From Labilithrix sp. (GTDB lineage Bacteria; Myxococcota_A; Polyangia; Polyangiales; Polyangiaceae), in the NCBI GenBank assembly GCA_019637225.1, contig JAHBWC010000026.1:18152-82151 (forward strand): a DNA stretch of 64,000 nt. The letters are read 5' to 3'. Positions 16,902-25,538 of this stretch are shown here, in pieces. A program made the translations under genes and the position numbers. Below the pieces are notes generated by a model. The model ran no database searches and was not told the origin of the DNA. It saw nothing but the letters and a program-made list of their open reading frames with translations. Position 1 is the first letter of the stretch, and every line of letters begins with the position of its first letter.

Positions 16902-17869
16902 CGCGCGTCGGGGCGCGTGCGCGCGCGTGGGTCGACGCCTTCGACCCGTTCACCAACGTCTACGGCGTCGCGCGCTCTCTCATCGCGCTGTCGTTGCTGC
17001 TCACCCTCGTCTTCTCGCGCACCGACGTCCTCTTTCGTCCGGCGGCCGGTGTCGACGACGTCCCGGTCTGCATGGGCGTGCGCGCCCTGGGCACGTTCTG
17101 CGTCGGCGCACCTCACCTCGATCTCGTGCGGTGGCTGTCCGTCGCGGTCCTCGCCGTCGTCGTCTCGGGTTGGCGTCCGCGGTACACGGGCGTCCTGCAC
17201 GCGTGGGTGGCCTTCGGCTTCCAGGCCAACGCGATGATCGTCGAGGGGGGCGATCAGATCGGCTCGATCCTCGCCCTCTTGCTCGTCCCGGTCACCTTGC
17301 TCGACGATCGCAAGTGGCACTGGCTGCCGCGCGCGCCGCGCCCTCTCGACGAGCGCGAGCGGACGTTCCGGCTCGTCGCGCGCGTGTGCTTCGCGCTCGC
17401 CCGCCTGCAGGTGGCCGGCATCTACTTCCACGCCGCGATCGCGAAGTTCGCCGTACCGGAGTGGACCGACGGGACCGTCCTCTACTACTGGCTCAACCAC
17501 GGAACGTTCGGCGCGCCGGCGTGGATGATGCCGGTCCTCCGGCCTCTCCTCCTCAACGGCGTCATCGTCGCGACGACCACGTGGGGTGTGCTCCTCGTGG
17601 AGTACGCGTTGAGCGCGGGACTCCTCGTCCACCGCAAGTACTGGCCCGTTCTCCTCGCGCTCGGGATCGGCCTGCATGCGGGCATCGCGCTGCTCCACGG
17701 CCTCGTGACGTTCGCGATCACGATGTTCGCCGCGCTGATCCTCTACCTGCGGCCGCTCGACCAGGCGTTCGACGTCGCGCGGGCGACGGCGCTGGCCGCT
17801 CGTCTACGCGGGGCGATCGGGCGTCCGGCTCGACCCACGCGCGTCGAGCGAGCCACGCTCGACACGTGA
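16895..17869 (+). CDS. sdpB: SdpB-like integral membrane protein (HTTM family)
   Basis: Polytopic membrane protein of 324 residues with about eight hydrophobic helices. The opening DPFTNVYGVARSLIALSLLLTLVFS is close to the characteristic N-terminus of the SdpB family, which belongs to the HTTM group related to gamma-carboxylases. The block RLQVAGIYFHAAIAKFAVPEWTDGTVLYYW (split here: Tyr-Phe-His, then the Lys-Phe pair, then W-x-x-G-T) is also typical. Start GTG 16895 is chosen because it overlaps the sdpA stop at 16899-16901 and begins just before the conserved motif. In Bacillus SdpB acts in SDP peptide maturation and export; no separate immunity gene of SdpI type follows. Ends 9 bases before a converging small wHTH gene. 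Confidence 0.83.
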   Translation: MLTRVGARARAWVDAFDPFTNVYGVARSLIALSLLLTLVFSRTDVLFRPAAGVDDVPVCMGVRALGTFCVGAPHLDLVRWLSVAVLAVVVSGWRPRYTGVLHAWVAFGFQANAMIVEGGDQIGSILALLLVPVTLLDDRKWHWLPRAPRPLDERERTFRLVARVCFALARLQVAGIYFHAAIAKFAVPEWTDGTVLYYWLNHGTFGAPAWMMPVLRPLLLNGVIVATTTWGVLLVEYALSAGLLVHRKYWPVLLALGIGLHAGIALLHGLVTFAITMFAALILYLRPLDQAFDVARATALAARLRGAIGRPARPTRVERATLDT

Positions 17870-17878
17870 CGCAGGCGA

Positions 17879-18178
17879 TCAAGCGACGTTGTAGCGGTAC
17901 TCGGGGGCGGCGGCGCGGGGGCGGGCATCGCGGAGCTTGCACTCGCGCATCGACGCCGCGAGCGCGAAGCCGGAGAGCGTGAGCTTCATCCGCTTGGCGT
18001 CGACGTGTCCCTCGGCGTGCAGGCTCGTCACGACGTGACGAAGGTCCTCATGCCGAACGCCGATCTCGGAGGCGAGGTCTTCGAGGTGCACGAGCCGGCC
18101 GCGCGACTGGGCGCGCGCGAGGTGACGAAGGACGTGGGCGGCGACCGCCTTGCGATCGAGAAGGTTCGAAGCGTTCAT
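17879..18178 (-). CDS. Small winged-helix protein
   Basis: A 99-residue protein starting at ATG 18178, with an AAGGAG Shine-Dalgarno 8 bases upstream. Residues about 5-65 read as a winged-helix fold: helix RKAVAAHVLRHLARAQ, HTH-like LEDLASEIGVRHEDLRHVVTSLHAEGHV, and a wing KRMKLTLSG. A longer frame to 18229 exists but lacks a ribosome site. It converges with sdpB and is divergent from kbl. Role unknown; it could regulate either neighbour. Bacillus sdp loci carry a small autorepressor of other (ArsR) type, so the position is suggestive only. Confidence 0.65.
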   Translation of the reverse strand: MNASNLLDRKAVAAHVLRHLARAQSRGRLVHLEDLASEIGVRHEDLRHVVTSLHAEGHVDAKRMKLTLSGFALAASMRECKLRDARPRAAAPEYRYNVA

Positions 18179-18186
18179 GAAAGAGT

Positions 18187-18192
18187 CTCCTT
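18187..18192 (-). promoter_or_regulatory. Strong Shine-Dalgarno of the winged-helix gene
   Basis: The minus strand reads AAGGAG eight bases before the ATG at 18178. This decides that start over the longer frame. Confidence 0.75.
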
Positions 18193-18222
18193 GGAGGAAG
18201 CGAGCGGGGTGTGTGTAGTTCA

Positions 18223-18237
18223 CAACCATGTAGGTTG
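18223..18237. promoter_or_regulatory. Inverted repeat, possible operator
   Basis: caacc-atgta-ggttg forms a 5-5-5 inverted repeat in the divergent region between the winged-helix gene and kbl, about 45 bases upstream of the winged-helix start. It lies in an AT-richer patch. It could be an autoregulatory site; short arms make chance possible. Confidence 0.3.
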
Positions 18238-18433
18238 CAATCCATGGACCGCGCCTGATGTCGCATTTTTCCCGGCAAGTCGCGGGGTTTCACTTCGATA
18301 AGTGCCCGCCGGGGCCGGCCTCGTTGGTGGACGCTTGATCCATCCATCGAGCTCAGCAAGGCGGGTGAATTCGCGGCGATGGCGGCGCTCGCCACCTCTT
18401 GCCAGCGGGTGCCGCTCGACTAGAACGGCGTCC

Positions 18434-19636
18434 ATGTTCGGCCGAGCGAAAGAGATCTACGAGACGACCCTGAACGAGATCCGCGAGGCGGGCCTCTACA
18501 AAGACGAGCGCATCATCGTCACACCTCAGGCGGCGAGCATCGGCGTCGGGACGGGCGCGGCGCGGCGCGACGTCCTCAACTTCTGCGCGAACAACTACCT
18601 CGGCCTGTCGTCGCACCCGCAGGTCATCGCCGCGGCGCACGCGGCGATCGACTCGCACGGCTTCGGAATGAGCTCCGTGCGCTTCATCTGCGGGACGCAG
18701 GACCTCCACAAGGAGCTCGAGACGAAGATCAGCGCGTTCTTCGGGACCGAGGACACGATCCTCTATTCGTCCTGCTTCGACGCCAACGGCGGGCTCTTCG
18801 AGACCTTGCTCGGCGAGGACGATGCGATCATCTCGGACGCCCTGAACCACGCGTCGATCATCGACGGGATCCGCCTCTGCAAGGCCGAGCGTCACCGCTA
18901 CCCGAACGGTGACATGGCGGCGCTCGAGGAAGCGCTCGAGAAGACGCAGGGCAAGCGCCTCCGGATGATCGCCACCGACGGCGTGTTCTCGATGGACGGC
19001 TACCTCGCCAAGCTCGATCGCATCTGCGAGCTCGCCGATCGCTACAAGGCGATGGTCATGGTCGACGACTCGCACGCGAGCGGCTTCATCGGCAAGACCG
19101 GCCGCGGGACGCCGGAGCACTTCGGCGTGCAGAGCCGCGTCGACGTGATGACGTCGACGCTGGGCAAGGCGCTCGGCGGCGCGGCGGGCGGCTTCACGAC
19201 GGGCAAAAAAGAGATCGTCGCGCTCCTCCGCCAGCGGTCGCGGCCGTACCTCTTCTCGAACTCGATCGCACCGGCGATCGCCGGGGCCTCGGTCGCCGTG
19301 CTCGACCTCCTCGCGAGCACGACGGAGCTCCGCGATCGCCTCATGGCGAACGCGGCGCGCTTCCGCGCGGGCGTCGTCCTTGCGGGCTTCCGCGTGAAGG
19401 AGGGCGAGACGCCCATCGTCCCCGTCATGCTCGGCGACGCGCGCCTCGCGGCGGAGCTCGCGAAGGGCCTTCTCGACGAGGGCATCTACGTCATCGGCTT
19501 CTCGTTCCCCGTCGTTCCGAAGGGCGAAGCACGCATCCGCGTGCAGCTGTCGGCGCAGCACACCGACGCGCAGATCGACAAGGCCGTCCTCGCCTTCGCC
19601 ACGGTCGGCAAGCGCCTCGGCGTGCTTCCGTCGTAA
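18434..19636 (+). CDS. kbl: 2-amino-3-ketobutyrate coenzyme A ligase (glycine C-acetyltransferase)
   Basis: PLP enzyme that splits 2-amino-3-ketobutyrate with CoA to glycine and acetyl-CoA, the second step of threonine breakdown. The 400 residues cover the whole alpha-oxoamine synthase fold: [75 protein letters not shown] and the PLP lysine in [13 protein letters not shown] at residue 245 (E. coli Lys244). The combination GSVR-type loop, GTQ-x-x-H-K-E-L-E and KTGRGT-x-E favours Kbl over the BioF, HemA and Spt relatives. Start ATG 18434. Pairs functionally with the threonine dehydrogenase at 13483-14499, though the sdp-like operon lies between. Confidence 0.93.
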   Translation: MFGRAKEIYETTLNEIREAGLYKDERIIVTPQAASIGVGTGAARRDVLNFCANNYLGLSSHPQVIAAAHAAIDSHGFGMSSVRFICGTQDLHKELETKISAFFGTEDTILYSSCFDANGGLFETLLGEDDAIISDALNHASIIDGIRLCKAERHRYPNGDMAALEEALEKTQGKRLRMIATDGVFSMDGYLAKLDRICELADRYKAMVMVDDSHASGFIGKTGRGTPEHFGVQSRVDVMTSTLGKALGGAAGGFTTGKKEIVALLRQRSRPYLFSNSIAPAIAGASVAVLDLLASTTELRDRLMANAARFRAGVVLAGFRVKEGETPIVPVMLGDARLAAELAKGLLDEGIYVIGFSFPVVPKGEARIRVQLSAQHTDAQIDKAVLAFATVGKRLGVLPS

Positions 19637-19767
19637 GCGTCGTCGCGACGCGACGCGCACGTCGGCGACCGCCGACGGCCGCGCCGAGGATGGCACTCCG
19701 CCAGCCTTGCCCCTATGCTTCGCCGACTTCCAACGAACCTCCCGTCGCGGGGATACGAGGTGCGCCG

Positions 19768-21006
19768 ATGTCGATGAACGCGTACGAGACCACCAACACG
19801 TTCCTCAAGCGCGCGATGACCGCGCTGAACCTCGACCCGAGCTACGAGACGTTGCTCCTGACGCCGCGCCGCGAGGTCCGCGTCGAGCTCACGATCCGCA
19901 TGGACGACGGGTCGATCGGCAACTTCATCGGCTACCGCGTGCAGCACGACCACTCGCGCGGGCCGTACAAGGGCGGCCTCCGCTACCACCCCGAGGTCGA
20001 CGTCGACGAGGTGCGCTCGCTCGCCAGCCTGATGACCTGGAAGACCGCCGTGATCGACGTGCCGTTCGGCGGCGCGAAGGGCGGCATCCAGGTCGATCCG
20101 ACGAAGCTCACCGAGCAGGAGCTCGAGCGCCTCACGCGCCGCTTCGTCGATCAGATCCACGACTTCATCGGCGAGCGCGTCGACATCCCCGCGCCCGACG
20201 TCAACACGAACGCGAAGGTGATGGGCTGGTTCTTCGACCAGTACACGCTCCATCACGGCTTCGCTCCCGGCGTCGTCACGGGCAAGCCCGTTTCGCTCCA
20301 CGGCTCGCTCGGCCGCGAGTCCGCGACCGGACGCGGCGCGCTCTTCGCCATCCGCGAGGCGCTCGCCGCCGACGGAAAGAAGCTCCAGGGGACGAGCTTC
20401 TCGGTCCAGGGCTTCGGCAACGTCGGGAGCTGGTTCGCCCGCCTCGCGCACGCGCAGGGAGCGAAGATCGTCGCCGCCAGCGACGTGAAGGGCGGCATCT
20501 TCGTCGGCGACGGCATCGACATCCCGAAGCTCCTCGAGCACGTGAAGGCGACCGGGAGCGTCGTCGGGTTCGCCGGCTCGCGCTCCGTCACGAACGACGA
20601 GATCCTGACGGTCGACTGCGACGTCCTCGTCCCGGCCGCGCTCGGGCACGTCATCACGGACAAGATCGCCGCGGAGGTCCGGGCGAAGTACGTCGTCGAA
20701 GGCGCGAACGGCCCCTGCACGCTCGAGGGCTCGGACGTCCTCGACCAGCGCGGCGTCCTCTGCCTGCCCGACATCTGGGCCAACGCGGGCGGCGTCACGG
20801 TCAGCTACTTCGAATGGGTCCAGAACCTCCAGCAGCACCGGTGGTCGGAGGACAAGGTGAACGAAGAGCTCGAGCGTCACATCGTCGCCGCGCACAAGGA
20901 GATTCGCGCGGCGATGGCGCGCTACAAGTGCTCGATGCGAACGGCCGCGTTCGCGCTCGCCGTCGAGCGCGTCAAGGCGGCGACCGATCAGCGCGGCCTC
21001 GGCTGA
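19768..21006 (+). CDS. gdhA: Glutamate (Glu/Leu/Phe/Val-type) dehydrogenase
   Basis: Hexameric-type NAD(P)-dependent dehydrogenase, 412 residues, that interconverts glutamate and 2-oxoglutarate plus ammonia. Signature VPFGGAKGGIQVDP and the substrate region GPYKGGLRYHP with both lysines are intact; APDVNTNAKVMGW contains the catalytic Asp; GSLGRESATGRG and the dinucleotide loop GFGNVG follow. Sequence and length fit the 420-residue catabolic glutamate dehydrogenases rather than leucine or phenylalanine enzymes. Start ATG 19768 follows a GAGG ribosome site (a second Met lies two codons on). Position after kbl suggests amino-acid catabolism, but 131 bases separate the two. Confidence 0.92.
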   Translation: MSMNAYETTNTFLKRAMTALNLDPSYETLLLTPRREVRVELTIRMDDGSIGNFIGYRVQHDHSRGPYKGGLRYHPEVDVDEVRSLASLMTWKTAVIDVPFGGAKGGIQVDPTKLTEQELERLTRRFVDQIHDFIGERVDIPAPDVNTNAKVMGWFFDQYTLHHGFAPGVVTGKPVSLHGSLGRESATGRGALFAIREALAADGKKLQGTSFSVQGFGNVGSWFARLAHAQGAKIVAASDVKGGIFVGDGIDIPKLLEHVKATGSVVGFAGSRSVTNDEILTVDCDVLVPAALGHVITDKIAAEVRAKYVVEGANGPCTLEGSDVLDQRGVLCLPDIWANAGGVTVSYFEWVQNLQQHRWSEDKVNEELERHIVAAHKEIRAAMARYKCSMRTAAFALAVERVKAATDQRGLG

Positions 21007-21045
21007 CGCCCACCCCGTCGTCCCGGCGCCTGCGCGGGCCTCGCG

Positions 21046-21783
21046 TCAGAACGCGAAGCCCTTCACGCGGATGGGCGTCGGGTCGAACGATCCTCGCTCC
21101 GGCGCCTTTTCCGAGGTCAGCGCGATGACGCCGACCGTCACGCCCCCCGCGGCGAGCACTCCGAGGGCGGTCCAGAACCACCACCTCGACGTCAGCGAGC
21201 GGCTCTCGTGCGGCGTGGTGCCTCGAGCCCGCGCTCGCTCGAGCTCTGCGTTGACGTCGACGCTGCCTCCTCCGGGCAGCGCGAGATCGCGCGCGAACGG
21301 CTCGTAGCCGTCGGCCTCGACGCGGACCACGGCGTTGCCCGCGCGCGCGCGCACCGTCGCCTCCCGCTCGATCGTCCCCGAGTCCTTGCCGCGCACGTAG
21401 AGGCGCGCCATCGGCACGTTCGTCGTCACGTGGATCGTCGCCGTGCGCGCGCGGAGATCGGCCGTGAGCTCTTCGAGCCTGGGGACCTTCGCGCGGACGT
21501 CGGGCGGCGCCTCGCGTGAGAAGGCCTCGAGCTGATCGAGCGCCTCGGGGTAGTCGCCCATCGACTCGAGCGCGCGCGCCTGGTTGTAGAGCAGCGCGGG
21601 ATCCGCCGACGTCGCGTAGGCGCGCTTGTAGAGATCGTTCGCCTCGGCGTAGCGACCTTGGTCGAACAGCTCGTCGGCCGTCGCCTTCAGCGCGGCCGCA
21701 TCCTCGGCGGCGTCCGCCCAGGCGGCGGGAGAACGCGTGAGGACGACGGACAGGACCAGGAGCAGGACAGCGATACGCTTCAT
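21046..21783 (-). CDS. TPR and PEGA-domain exported protein
   Basis: Secreted or membrane-bound envelope protein of 245 residues. The ATG at 21783 starts a signal peptide (IAVLLLVLSVVLTRSPAAWA). Residues about 25-90 hold two TPR-like repeats (ADELFDQGRYAEANDLYKRAYATSAD, PALLYNQARALESMGDYPEALDQLEAF); residues about 108-180 form a PEGA domain (TIHVTTNVPMARLYVRGKD ... VRVEADGYEPF), and a helix near residues 205-225 (WWFWTALGVLAAGGVTVGVIAL) may anchor the end in the membrane. PEGA domains are beta modules tied to surface layers. It is 7 bases downstream of the Cys-rich lipoprotein gene, so they form an operon. Confidence 0.83.
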   Translation of the reverse strand: MKRIAVLLLVLSVVLTRSPAAWADAAEDAAALKATADELFDQGRYAEANDLYKRAYATSADPALLYNQARALESMGDYPEALDQLEAFSREAPPDVRAKVPRLEELTADLRARTATIHVTTNVPMARLYVRGKDSGTIEREATVRARAGNAVVRVEADGYEPFARDLALPGGGSVDVNAELERARARGTTPHESRSLTSRWWFWTALGVLAAGGVTVGVIALTSEKAPERGSFDPTPIRVKGFAF

Positions 21784-21790
21784 CCGTCGT

Positions 21791-22756
21791 TCAATCGCAC
21801 TGCCCCTGACACTTGAAGACGCTGGGGACGGTACAGTCGTCGGCGCAGCACGCGACATTCCGGGACTCACAGTTGTTGCTCGTGCACTTGACGTCACAAG
21901 GGCCCTGGCAGGTGCATTGGACGTCCGTCCCGCATGCCTTCTTCGTCTTGCACGTGACCGTGCATGCCGCTCCCGTCCCGCACTTGATCGCGTTCTTGCC
22001 CTTGCACGCGTTCTCGACGTTGCAGTTGACCTCGCACGAAGAGGCGGCGCCGCAGTCGATGTCCGAGCAGGCGTCCGCCGCGTTGCAGTTGATGACGCAA
22101 GGCTTTCCCGGCTGGCAAGGCGGCGTCTTGCACTCCTTCGCGACGTTGCAGTCGAAGACGCAGCCGGTCGAGCTGCACGCGCCGCCGTCCTCCTCGACGT
22201 TCGCGTTCGCGTCCGGTTCGCCGGCGTCGGGCTGCGGAGGGGTGCCTTCGCCGCCGCTCTCCGCGAGGCCGCGGCACCGACCCGTGACCGGATCGCACGA
22301 CTCGCCCGCGGCGCAGACGATCCGCTGGCAGGTGAGGCTCATCACGACCGAGACGTTCACGACCTCGTTCGGGACGAAGCGCGCGCGGCGGCGCGCGACG
22401 ATGCAACCGTCGTCGCCCTCGCGGCAGGAGCTCGCGGGCTTGCCGAGGCCGCTGACGATGCGGATGACGACCTCCATGTCGTCGGCGCGGTCGGGCACGA
22501 GGACGACCTTCCCCACCTGCGGCGACGACACGCACCCGACGCGACTCGCATCGCTGATGGTCTTGGTCGCGAGCGTGGTCTCGTCCCCCGCGACCGTTAC
22601 GTCGGTCGTCCCGATCAGAGCACACTGGTCGGACGAGACGTCCACGATGATCTGCGTCGCGGTCCTGCAGCTCGAGCTGACGAGCAGGAACAGGAGGGTC
22701 GGCGCTGCCATCGACAGCGCGAGCCCCAACCGTGAGCGCACCCGCGGAAGGTACAT
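21791..22756 (-). CDS. Cys-rich lipoprotein with CN-x-x-x-x-C repeats
   Basis: The ATG at 22756 gives MYLPRVRSRLG, a hydrophobic core and a lipobox SSSC near residue 32. A beta-rich N-terminal domain with few cysteines reaches about residue 150. From residue about 190 the sequence consists of repeated units of the type C-x-x-x-C-x-x-x-C (VFDCNVAKECK, VINCNAADACS, EVNCNVENACK, TVTCKTKKACG), more than twenty cysteines in all, and no catalytic motif. Such tails are usually disulfide-stabilised surface stalks. Function unknown. First gene of a two-gene operon with the TPR-PEGA gene. A 210-base region separates it from the divergent kinase. Confidence 0.75.
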   Translation of the reverse strand: MYLPRVRSRLGLALSMAAPTLLFLLVSSSCRTATQIIVDVSSDQCALIGTTDVTVAGDETTLATKTISDASRVGCVSSPQVGKVVLVPDRADDMEVVIRIVSGLGKPASSCREGDDGCIVARRRARFVPNEVVNVSVVMSLTCQRIVCAAGESCDPVTGRCRGLAESGGEGTPPQPDAGEPDANANVEEDGGACSSTGCVFDCNVAKECKTPPCQPGKPCVINCNAADACSDIDCGAASSCEVNCNVENACKGKNAIKCGTGAACTVTCKTKKACGTDVQCTCQGPCDVKCTSNNCESRNVACCADDCTVPSVFKCQGQCD

Positions 22757-22966
22757 CGAGGGAAGAATAGCGGTTCGCGGCCGCACAAATCGAGGCCTCG
22801 TCGGGCTCGGGAGCGGGGTGCACGGTGAGGACGCGGGTCCTCGCCCTCCGCCGCGTGCTCGCGTCGCGACGACACGCCCCGACAACGACGAGCCTCGGAC
22901 GCGAGCGTTGCGGCGCGCCTACGCGTTGTCGAACGCGCTCCCGGACCGTTAGACTCATGGGGCAGG

Positions 22967-24271
22967 ATGGCGCCGCCCGCCCCAACGCTCCCCGAGGTGG
23001 GAGACACGATCGCCGGGAAGTACCGCATCGTTCGGGTCATCGCCGAGGGCGGGATGGGGATCGTCTACGAGGCCGTCCACAAGCGCCTCGGTCAGCGCTT
23101 CGCGATCAAGGTGCTCTATCCGCACTACTCGTCGAGCCCGGACATCCTCGCGCGCTTCGACCTCGAGGGGCGCATCGCCTCGCGCCTCGAGGGGCTGAAC
23201 GTCGCGCGCGTCTTCGACATCGACGTGCTGCCGAACGGCACGCTCTTCATGGTGATGGAGCTGCTCGTCGGGCACGACCTCGAGACGGAGCTCCAGAGTC
23301 GTCGTTCGCTCGGGATCGCCGAGGTCGCCGACGTCGTCTCGCAGGCGGCTGCCGGCATGCGCGAGGCGCACGCTCTCGGCGTCGTGCACCGCGATCTCAA
23401 GCCGGCGAACCTCTTTCTCACGAGGGTGCCGGGGACGGATCGCCACCTCGTGAAGGTCCTCGACTTCGGCATCTCGCGCGTGATGCACGACAGCCAGAAG
23501 CGCGTGACGGCCGACTTCGCGACGCTCGGCACGGCGCTCTACATGTCGCCGGAGCAGGTGCGCTGCGCGGCCGACGTCGACGCGCGGACGGACATCTGGG
23601 CGCTCGGCATCATCATGTACGAGCTCCTCACCGGGGTCCCGCCGTTCGAGGGTCAGATCACCGACGTCCTCGTCCAGGTCGCGACCGCCGAAATCGTCCG
23701 TCCGCGCCAGCGTCGTCCGGACATTCCCGACGAGCTCGAGCGCGTCATCATGCGGGCGCTCGAGCGGAAGCCCGCCGCGCGCTTCCAGACGATGGGCGAG
23801 CTCATCGATGCGCTCCGCCCGTGGGCGCCGGCGGAGAGCGTCGAGGCGCTCGCGCTGCGCGTCCCGCGCGCGGCCACGCCGACGCAGATCGATCTCGATG
23901 CCCGGCCGTCCCTGTCGCTCGGGAGCAAGCGCGTGACGGCGCTCGCGCTCGCCGCGGGAGGCGTGGCGCTGCTCGGCGCGAGCCTCATCGTCGTCAGCGT
24001 CGTCGCGCGGGCGCGCGCGTCGGACGACATCACGGCGGGCTTCGACGAGCCCGCCGCCGCCACCGCGCCGTCGCTCGCGGTCCCCGCCGCGACGTCGACG
24101 GCGGCGGCGCTCGAGCTCGACGACGAGCCCGCGCTCGCCGACGAGCTGCCCGGCGACGCGCCGGCTTCCGCTTCGAGCGCAGGGCCGCGCCGTCCAGCGG
24201 CGTCCCGCGGGCCTCGCCGCACGCAGGGCCCTCTGCCGCCGCCGCCGGCCGTCAACCCGCCGCGCCTCTGA
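22967..24271 (+). CDS. Hanks-type Ser/Thr protein kinase, membrane-anchored
   Basis: Kinase domain at about residues 14-285: IAEGGMGIVYEA glycine loop, FAIKVL lysine, HRDLKPANLFL (catalytic Asp near residue 143), DFGISRV, TLGTALYMSPEQV and DIWALGIIMYELL. All catalytic residues are present. A helix near residues 322-345 (VTALALAAGGVALLGASLIVVSVV) crosses the membrane and leaves about 90 disordered Ala/Pro-rich residues outside. Start ATG 22967. The neighbouring lipoprotein and PEGA genes are divergent; tyrA converges. It is a different gene from the kinase at 3280, not a recent duplicate. Confidence 0.93.
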   Translation: MAPPAPTLPEVGDTIAGKYRIVRVIAEGGMGIVYEAVHKRLGQRFAIKVLYPHYSSSPDILARFDLEGRIASRLEGLNVARVFDIDVLPNGTLFMVMELLVGHDLETELQSRRSLGIAEVADVVSQAAAGMREAHALGVVHRDLKPANLFLTRVPGTDRHLVKVLDFGISRVMHDSQKRVTADFATLGTALYMSPEQVRCAADVDARTDIWALGIIMYELLTGVPPFEGQITDVLVQVATAEIVRPRQRRPDIPDELERVIMRALERKPAARFQTMGELIDALRPWAPAESVEALALRVPRAATPTQIDLDARPSLSLGSKRVTALALAAGGVALLGASLIVVSVVARARASDDITAGFDEPAAATAPSLAVPAATSTAAALELDDEPALADELPGDAPASASSAGPRRPAASRGPRRTQGPLPPPPAVNPPRL

Positions 24272-24310
24272 GGGCGCGACGCGCCGCGCTCGGCAGCGCC
24301 GGGGCGAAGG

Positions 24311-25450
24311 TCAGCCTCGGCGGACGAGCTCGTCGAGGATCGTGTCCGACTGCTTCTTCGCCCACGTGGCGAAGTCCTGCATGTACGTCGAGACCTGGCG
24401 GAACCGCCGGATGATCGTCTCGCGATCGCTCATCGCGACGGCGCGCGCGAAGTGGCCCGCCTCCTGTTCGAAGACGCTCGAGAGGCGGAGGGCGTCCTCG
24501 TTCGCCGTGAGGATGTCGGCGTAGAGCTCGGCGCGCTGCGAGAAGATCCGGCCGACCATCGCGAGCTCGGTCCGGTAGATCGGGCTCGCGAACTGGAGGC
24601 TCCGGCCGAGGTCGGCCTTGAGCCGCTCGAGCACCGATCCGAGCACCATCGTCTTCTCGTGCACGAGCACCTGGATCAGCGCCATCTGCGCGTCGTGCTC
24701 GTCGGCGGTCGCCTCGATCGTCTCCGCGCCGAACGCCTCGTAGAGCTTCTTCACGCGGACGAACCCCGCCTCGCCGCGGCCGCGGCAGAGGACGACCTTC
24801 TGGCGATCGAAGTCCGTGCCGTGCGGCCCGAACATCGGGTGCGTGCCGACGACGTCGACGGTCTCCGGCGTGCTCTCGAGCATCGCGGCGAGCGGCTGGC
24901 GCTTGATCGACGTGATGTCCATCAGACACGCGCCGGCGCGCACGCTCGGGCCGATCTTCCGCGCCATCTCGACGGTCGCCGCGATCGGTACGGCGAGCAC
25001 GACGAGATCGTGCGAGCCCGCCACCTCCTCGGCCGGCCGACCCTCCTCGAGCCCGGTCGTCTCGACCTCGTAGCCGGCGGAGCGGACGACGTTCGCCATG
25101 AAGGCGCCCATTCCTTGCGTGCCGCCGATGACGCCGACGGAGAACTTCTCCGCGCGCGTCTGCAAGAAGCGCCGCTGATCGAGGCGAGACGCCGCGAAGA
25201 GCGTGGCGAAGACGTCGCGGACGACCTCGCCGGGCAGGCCGGTCTCCGCGGCCTTCGCGAGCAGCGCGTCGAGCAGCGCGCCTTCTCGCTCCCGGTCGAA
25301 CGACGGCAGCCCCTTCTCGGCCTTGTACTTCGCCACCTCGCGGATGAGCCCCATCCGCTCGGCGAGCAGGCGCACGAGCTCGGTGTCCTTCTCGGCGAGC
25401 TCGCCCCTGAGGGTCGCGAGGTCCTTCGTGGGCACGGTGTTGTCCGTCAT
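24311..25450 (-). CDS. tyrA: Chorismate mutase / prephenate dehydrogenase (T-protein)
   Basis: Bifunctional tyrosine-pathway enzyme, 379 residues. Residues about 10-90 are an AroQ-type chorismate mutase (LRGELAEKDTELVRLLAERMGLIREVAKYKAEKGLPSFDREREG with the expected Arg, Lys and Glu positions). Residues about 105-375 are prephenate dehydrogenase: dinucleotide loop VGVIGGTQGMGAF, LAVPIAATVEM, and the substrate motif GTHPMFGP. This is the same order and length as the enterobacterial T-protein, a fusion not universal in other phyla. Start ATG 25450; divergent from the PAP2 phosphatase gene. No other aromatic-pathway gene lies in the window. Confidence 0.92.
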   Translation of the reverse strand: MTDNTVPTKDLATLRGELAEKDTELVRLLAERMGLIREVAKYKAEKGLPSFDREREGALLDALLAKAAETGLPGEVVRDVFATLFAASRLDQRRFLQTRAEKFSVGVIGGTQGMGAFMANVVRSAGYEVETTGLEEGRPAEEVAGSHDLVVLAVPIAATVEMARKIGPSVRAGACLMDITSIKRQPLAAMLESTPETVDVVGTHPMFGPHGTDFDRQKVVLCRGRGEAGFVRVKKLYEAFGAETIEATADEHDAQMALIQVLVHEKTMVLGSVLERLKADLGRSLQFASPIYRTELAMVGRIFSQRAELYADILTANEDALRLSSVFEQEAGHFARAVAMSDRETIIRRFRQVSTYMQDFATWAKKQSDTILDELVRRG

Positions 25451-25538
25451 CGCGCGCTACTCTACGCGTTGGTGGACGCCGCACAACCGACGCCGTACGA
25501 GAACGGCGACGGTCGAGCCGCGACCCGCGAGCCGAACC

